From Streptomyces spororaveus (GTDB taxonomy: Bacteria; Actinomycetota; Actinomycetes; Streptomycetales; Streptomycetaceae), in contig NZ_BNED01000005.1 in assembly GCF_016755875.1 (NCBI RefSeq), forward strand, positions 6,539,501 to 6,603,500: a stretch of DNA of 64,000 bases, written 5' to 3'. Every line of letters starts with the position of its first letter. Position 1 is the first letter of the stretch. The notes beneath the pieces are model-generated. The model worked only from the letters and a program-made list of their open reading frames with translations, ran no database searches and was not told the origin of the DNA. Made by a program: the position numbers and the translations under genes. Shown here piece by piece: positions 61,094 through 64,000 of the stretch.

Positions 61094-62005
61094 TCAGGCG
61101 TGGCAGAGGATCGGTGTACCGCCGTTCATCACGGTCATGTCCGTCAGGACCGCCAGGATGTCCAGCGGCGCGCCCTCCGGCCGGCCGGCCAGTTCCGCGT
61201 ACGCCCGGTGCACGTTCGCCACCAGCCGCTCGCTCTCCCGCCAGGCGCCGAACTCGCCGAGATCGGCCTGCTGGGCCACCTCCAGCGGGGAGAGCCCCTT
61301 CGTCCGGCCCTCCCGGGCCAGCTCGGCCACGTACCGCAGGTAGCGCTCGGTGGAGTCGTAGGCGGAGGGGTCGGTCAGGGGTCCGTGGCCCGGTACGACG
61401 GTCTCCGCGTCCAGCGAGCGCAGCAGCTCCAGCGCCCGCAGCGAGCCCGCGAGGGAGCCCATTGCCAGGAACGGCGTCCCGCCGGCGAAGACCAGGTCGC
61501 CGGTGAACACCACCCGCTGTCCGGGCAGCCACACGACCGAGTCCCCGGTGGTGTGCGCGACGCCCGGGTGGATGACCCGCACCTCCGTGGCGCCGACGTG
61601 CAGCGTCGCCCGGTCGCTGTAGGTGAGGTCGGGCGGGACGATGTCGACCGCGCCGAAGTCCGTGGACGGCCAGATCATCTCCAGCTGGTGCCCGGCGGCG
61701 AGCTGCTCGGACCGGGCGTTGTCGTGCCCGAGGATCAGCGCCTCGGGGGCGAAGACGCCGTTCCCGTACGTGTGGTCGCCGTGGTGGTGGGTGTTGACCA
61801 CGGTGCGGGGGAGCGGCACCCCGGCCGCCACGACCGCGTCCCGCAGCGCCAGGGCCCGCCGCTCGGTGGCAGCGGTGTCCACGAGCAGGGTGCGGCCCCC
61901 GTCGGTCACGAATCCGGCGTTGTTGAGGCACCAGCCGCCGTCCGGCTGGACGTAGGCGTACACCCCCGGCGCGGGCTGGACGAGGTACGGTTCTTCGACG
62001 GACAT
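61094..62005 (-). CDS. Metallo-beta-lactamase-fold hydrolase
   Basis: 303 residues from ATG 62005 (GGAG 8 nt upstream). Metal motif THHHGDH (72-78), later His in HTTGD and the FTGDLVF Asp, and PGHGPL for the last His: all five ligand positions are present. No lipid or nucleic-acid specificity can be read. It is the last gene before the TetR palindrome at 61020 on the same strand as the phosphotransferase unit. Confidence 0.85.
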   Translation of the reverse strand: MSVEEPYLVQPAPGVYAYVQPDGGWCLNNAGFVTDGGRTLLVDTAATERRALALRDAVVAAGVPLPRTVVNTHHHGDHTYGNGVFAPEALILGHDNARSEQLAAGHQLEMIWPSTDFGAVDIVPPDLTYSDRATLHVGATEVRVIHPGVAHTTGDSVVWLPGQRVVFTGDLVFAGGTPFLAMGSLAGSLRALELLRSLDAETVVPGHGPLTDPSAYDSTERYLRYVAELAREGRTKGLSPLEVAQQADLGEFGAWRESERLVANVHRAYAELAGRPEGAPLDILAVLTDMTVMNGGTPILCHA

Positions 62006-62132
62006 CTGGATTCTCCCCGGGTCGCTGCGGCGAACGGTCGGCATCCTGCCAGCCGTTGCCGCGCCGGGGGAGGGCGGGTACCGCTCCCGGCCGGATCTCC
62101 GGCCGGCGGCGGTCCGGCCCGAGGCGGTCCGG

Positions 62133-62429
62133 TCAGTGATCGTCGTAGTGTCCGTCGTGCTCCGCGTGCCGGTGCCCGTCGTGCAGGTAGTCCACGTGGT
62201 CCCCGTGCCGGACCGTCTCGTGCCCGCAGTCCGAGCCGTGCGCGTGCGCGTGGCCGTCGTGCGTGGTGTGCCCGCCGGGCTCGCATTCGTCCCAGTGCCC
62301 CGAGTGCTCGCGGTGCAGATGGCCGTCGTGGGCGTAGTCGACGTGGTCGCCGTGCCGGACCGCCTGGTGCCCGCAGTCCGCGCCGTGCGTGTGCTGGTGC
62401 GTGGGGTGTTCGTGGTGCAGGGTCGTCAT
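62133..62429 (-). CDS. Histidine-rich metal-binding protein with internal duplication
   Basis: 98 residues, 28 of them His, plus three Cys. Residues 14-46 and 63-95 are near-repeats: HGADCGHQAVRHGDHVDY and HGSDCGHETVRHGDHVDY followed by HDGHLHREH and HDGHRHAEH. No signal peptide or membrane helix, so it is probably a cytosolic buffer for zinc, nickel or copper. No ribosome-binding site is seen before the ATG, so a leaderless transcript is possible. Metal-transport genes are not adjacent. Confidence 0.75.
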   Translation of the reverse strand: MTTLHHEHPTHQHTHGADCGHQAVRHGDHVDYAHDGHLHREHSGHWDECEPGGHTTHDGHAHAHGSDCGHETVRHGDHVDYLHDGHRHAEHDGHYDDH

Positions 62430-62515
62430 GGCGCCGAGGTTAGTGTGAATTGCCCGGTATCGCCCGTTGTGTCGCAGTGGCGCGGCGAAGCGCGATCATC
62501 ACACCGGCCGACGGC

Positions 62516-62833
62516 TCAGAGGATCACCGTCATCGCGAAGAGCGCCAGCGCCACCGTGCACGCCACCACCGCCAGAGCCGCCCGCGGCGCGAGCCGCCGC
62601 GGCGGGCCCGCCGCCAGCGCCCGGATCCGCCGGTGGGCCACCCACAGGAACGCCAGCCAGACCAGCGCGATGGCCGCCGCCCCGGCCATCTCCACCGGCG
62701 CACCCGACCCGCGCAACGCCTGCCGCAGCGCCAGCACCGCCACGACCGAGGAGGCCAGCGTCGTACGCCGCCACGCGAGCCGGGTCCGCTCGGGCTGCAG
62801 CCCGGCGTCACGGTCCGCGCCCGAGCTGCTCAC
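62516..62833 (-). CDS. DUF202 membrane protein
   Basis: 105 residues from a GTG overlapping the upstream stop by 4 bp. QPERTRLAWRRTTLASSVVAVLALR is the DUF202 signature (ERT-LAW-RT), followed by two more membrane helices. Forms a pair with the upstream YidH-like gene. Confidence 0.82.
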   Translation of the reverse strand: MSSSGADRDAGLQPERTRLAWRRTTLASSVVAVLALRQALRGSGAPVEMAGAAAIALVWLAFLWVAHRRIRALAAGPPRRLAPRAALAVVACTVALALFAMTVIL

Positions 62834-63228
62834 CGCCCCGACGTCCAGCCCAGGAGCACGACCACCACCATCGCCACCGCCACCAGCCCGACGCCCAGGC
62901 TCAGCAGCACCGGGAAGCGCGACAGCGGCAGGTCCTCGCCCCGCCGCATCGCCCGCTCGCACCGCACCCAGTGGTTCACCGCCCGCAGCGCACAGGCCGC
63001 ACCCACCGCGAGCAGCGTGAAGGCCATCCCGACCCGCACCCCCCAGCGCAGGTCCGGCAGGAACTGGTCGACGGCGAAGCCGCCGCCCACCAAGGCCAGC
63101 GAGGTCCGGATCCAGGCGAGGAAGGTCCGTTCGTTGGCCAGTGAGAAGCGGTAGTCCGGGGTCTCGCCCTCGTCCCTCAGCCGCGAGGGTGCGAACCAGA
63201 GGCGCACGTCCTTGACGAAGTCGATCAC
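62830..63228 (-). CDS. YidH-family (DUF202) membrane protein
   Basis: 132 residues. SLANERTFLAWIRTSLALVGGG is the DUF202 core; three membrane helices, as in E. coli YidH. It is followed, with a 4-bp overlap, by a second DUF202 gene, the same pairing as yidG/yidH. Role in the membrane is unknown. Confidence 0.88.
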   Translation of the reverse strand: MIDFVKDVRLWFAPSRLRDEGETPDYRFSLANERTFLAWIRTSLALVGGGFAVDQFLPDLRWGVRVGMAFTLLAVGAACALRAVNHWVRCERAMRRGEDLPLSRFPVLLSLGVGLVAVAMVVVVLLGWTSGR

Positions 63229-63237
63229 CCGATCAAT

Positions 63238-63768
63238 CTACAAGCGGGATTCCCGATGCGCGCGCAGCCGCCGGTAGGCCTCCAGCCCGTCCGGTACCCA
63301 GGCCCAATCCCCGCCGCCCACCCGCAGGTCCAGCTCCTCCTGCGTCAGGTACGTGAACCAGTCGACCTCGGAGACCTGCGGGGCCACGGGCAGCTCGCAC
63401 CGCACCTCGTGCACGTACGACCACCAGGCCCCGCCCGGACCCTCGTACAGGAACTTGAACAGCGGCTCCGGCTGCGCCAGCCCCCGTACCCCCAGCTCCT
63501 CCTCGGCCTCGCGCAGCGCGGCCCGCGCATAGCTCTCGCCGGCGCCCAGTACCCCGCCCACGAACATGTCGTAGTGCGCGGGGAAGACCAGCTTCGAGGC
63601 GGTCCGCCGATGCACGAAGATCCGCCCCTGCGCGTCCCTGGCCTGCACGAACACACAGCGGTGGAGCAGTCCCCGGGCGTACACCTCGCCCCGTGGGGCC
63701 TGTCCGACGACCCGGTCGTCCCGGTCCACCACGTCCAGTACTTCATCAGCGGCACTCACAAGGGTCAT
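63238..63768 (-). CDS. NUDIX hydrolase
   Basis: 176 residues. The Nudix box GxxxxxEx7REUxEExGU is complete (GAGESYARAALREAEEELGV, about 77-96). The N-terminus EVLDVVDRDDRVVGQAPRGEVYARGLLHRCV resembles isopentenyl-diphosphate isomerase-like and YfcD-type Nudix proteins. Substrate unknown. It lies 9 bp upstream of the YidH-like gene and is probably co-transcribed with it. Confidence 0.88.
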   Translation of the reverse strand: MTLVSAADEVLDVVDRDDRVVGQAPRGEVYARGLLHRCVFVQARDAQGRIFVHRRTASKLVFPAHYDMFVGGVLGAGESYARAALREAEEELGVRGLAQPEPLFKFLYEGPGGAWWSYVHEVRCELPVAPQVSEVDWFTYLTQEELDLRVGGGDWAWVPDGLEAYRRLRAHRESRL

Positions 63769-63844
63769 CCAACCACCGCTGTTGACTGGTTACCGCTCCG
63801 TAGCCAAGGATCTGCCCCACCACCGACGGAGGACGGGTAACCGC

Positions 63845-64000
63845 ATGACGTACGACGCAGACGTGATCGTGATCGGGGCCGGGCTCGCGGGGCTCGTGGC
63901 CACCGCCGAGCTCGTCGACGCGGGCCGCAAGGTCATCCTGCTCGACCAGGAACCGGAGCGGTCCATCGGCGGCCAGGCGCACTGGTCCTTCGGCGGGCTG
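63845..64000 (+). CDS. FAD-binding dehydrogenase, N-terminal part (cut by window edge)
   Basis: 52 residues are visible before the window ends. The dinucleotide-binding fold VIVIGAGLAGLVATAEL (8-24), with an acidic residue at LLDQEP closing beta-2, and GGQAHWSFGG match KstD/fumarate-reductase-type flavin dehydrogenases found in Streptomyces. GGAGG is 12 nt upstream of the ATG. Divergent from the Nudix gene. Confidence 0.85.
   Translation, partial: MTYDADVIVIGAGLAGLVATAELVDAGRKVILLDQEPERSIGGQAHWSFGGL

Overview
This window is very GC-rich chromosomal DNA from an actinomycete, almost certainly Streptomyces. Many genes start with GTG, neighbouring genes often overlap by 4 bp (GTGA or ATGA), and TetR and GntR regulators are abundant. 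It also holds gene types typical of Streptomyces: a dnaE2/Y-family polymerase pair, a secreted AA10 polysaccharide monooxygenase, an S. rimosus-type GDSL lipase, SoxR, and an FxSxx-COOH peptide system. I see no rRNA, tRNA, CRISPR array, transposase or integrase. Both ends cut a gene: FxsT on the left and a flavin dehydrogenase on the right.

Left region (1-16 kb). A leftward operon, fxsA-fxsB-aac(3)-fxsC-fxsT, encodes a tiny peptide ending in FNSAL, a radical SAM/SPASM enzyme, an acetyltransferase-like enzyme, a TIR-like protein and a P-loop protein. This is the FxSxx-COOH (cyclophane RiPP) system, whose biological role is unknown to me, and it is the most interesting locus here. It is followed by a small membrane protein, a frame-shifted alpha/beta-hydrolase, and a TetR regulator facing an NCS1 permease and amidohydrolase pair across a clean palindrome. 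A roughly 500-bp inverted repeat then precedes an SOS-type mutasome operon, dnaE2 plus a degenerate Y-family protein, with a LexA-like box.

Middle region (16-39 kb). Secreted enzymes come first: a lipase, a wall-anchored AA10 LPMO with a LAETG sortase motif, and an SGNH lipase. They are mixed with a GGCT-like protein, a DUF402 protein, a double GNAT, a GntR regulator, a DUF5925 AAA ATPase, a membrane Ser/Thr kinase, a CoA-transferase, a drug-type ABC exporter with a divergent TetR, an orphan type ISP-like protein and homogentisate dioxygenase with a GntR regulator. A beta-helix/cupredoxin/polytopic-membrane gene set follows.

Right region (39-64 kb). This part is mainly oxidative and acyl-CoA metabolism under TetR control. 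It has a molybdopterin oxidoreductase, a CitMHS carrier, aldehyde and alcohol dehydrogenases, two acyl-CoA dehydrogenases, a MaoC dehydratase, an SDR plus acyl-CoA ligase, and a phosphotransferase paired with an acyl-CoA dehydrogenase (an ACAD10/11-like pair). Three sets of repeated palindromes suggest at least three local TetR regulons. SoxR, a BKACE-like enzyme, NamZ (muramidase), a subtilase, a metallo-beta-lactamase-fold protein, a His-rich protein, two DUF202 proteins and a NUDIX hydrolase complete the segment.
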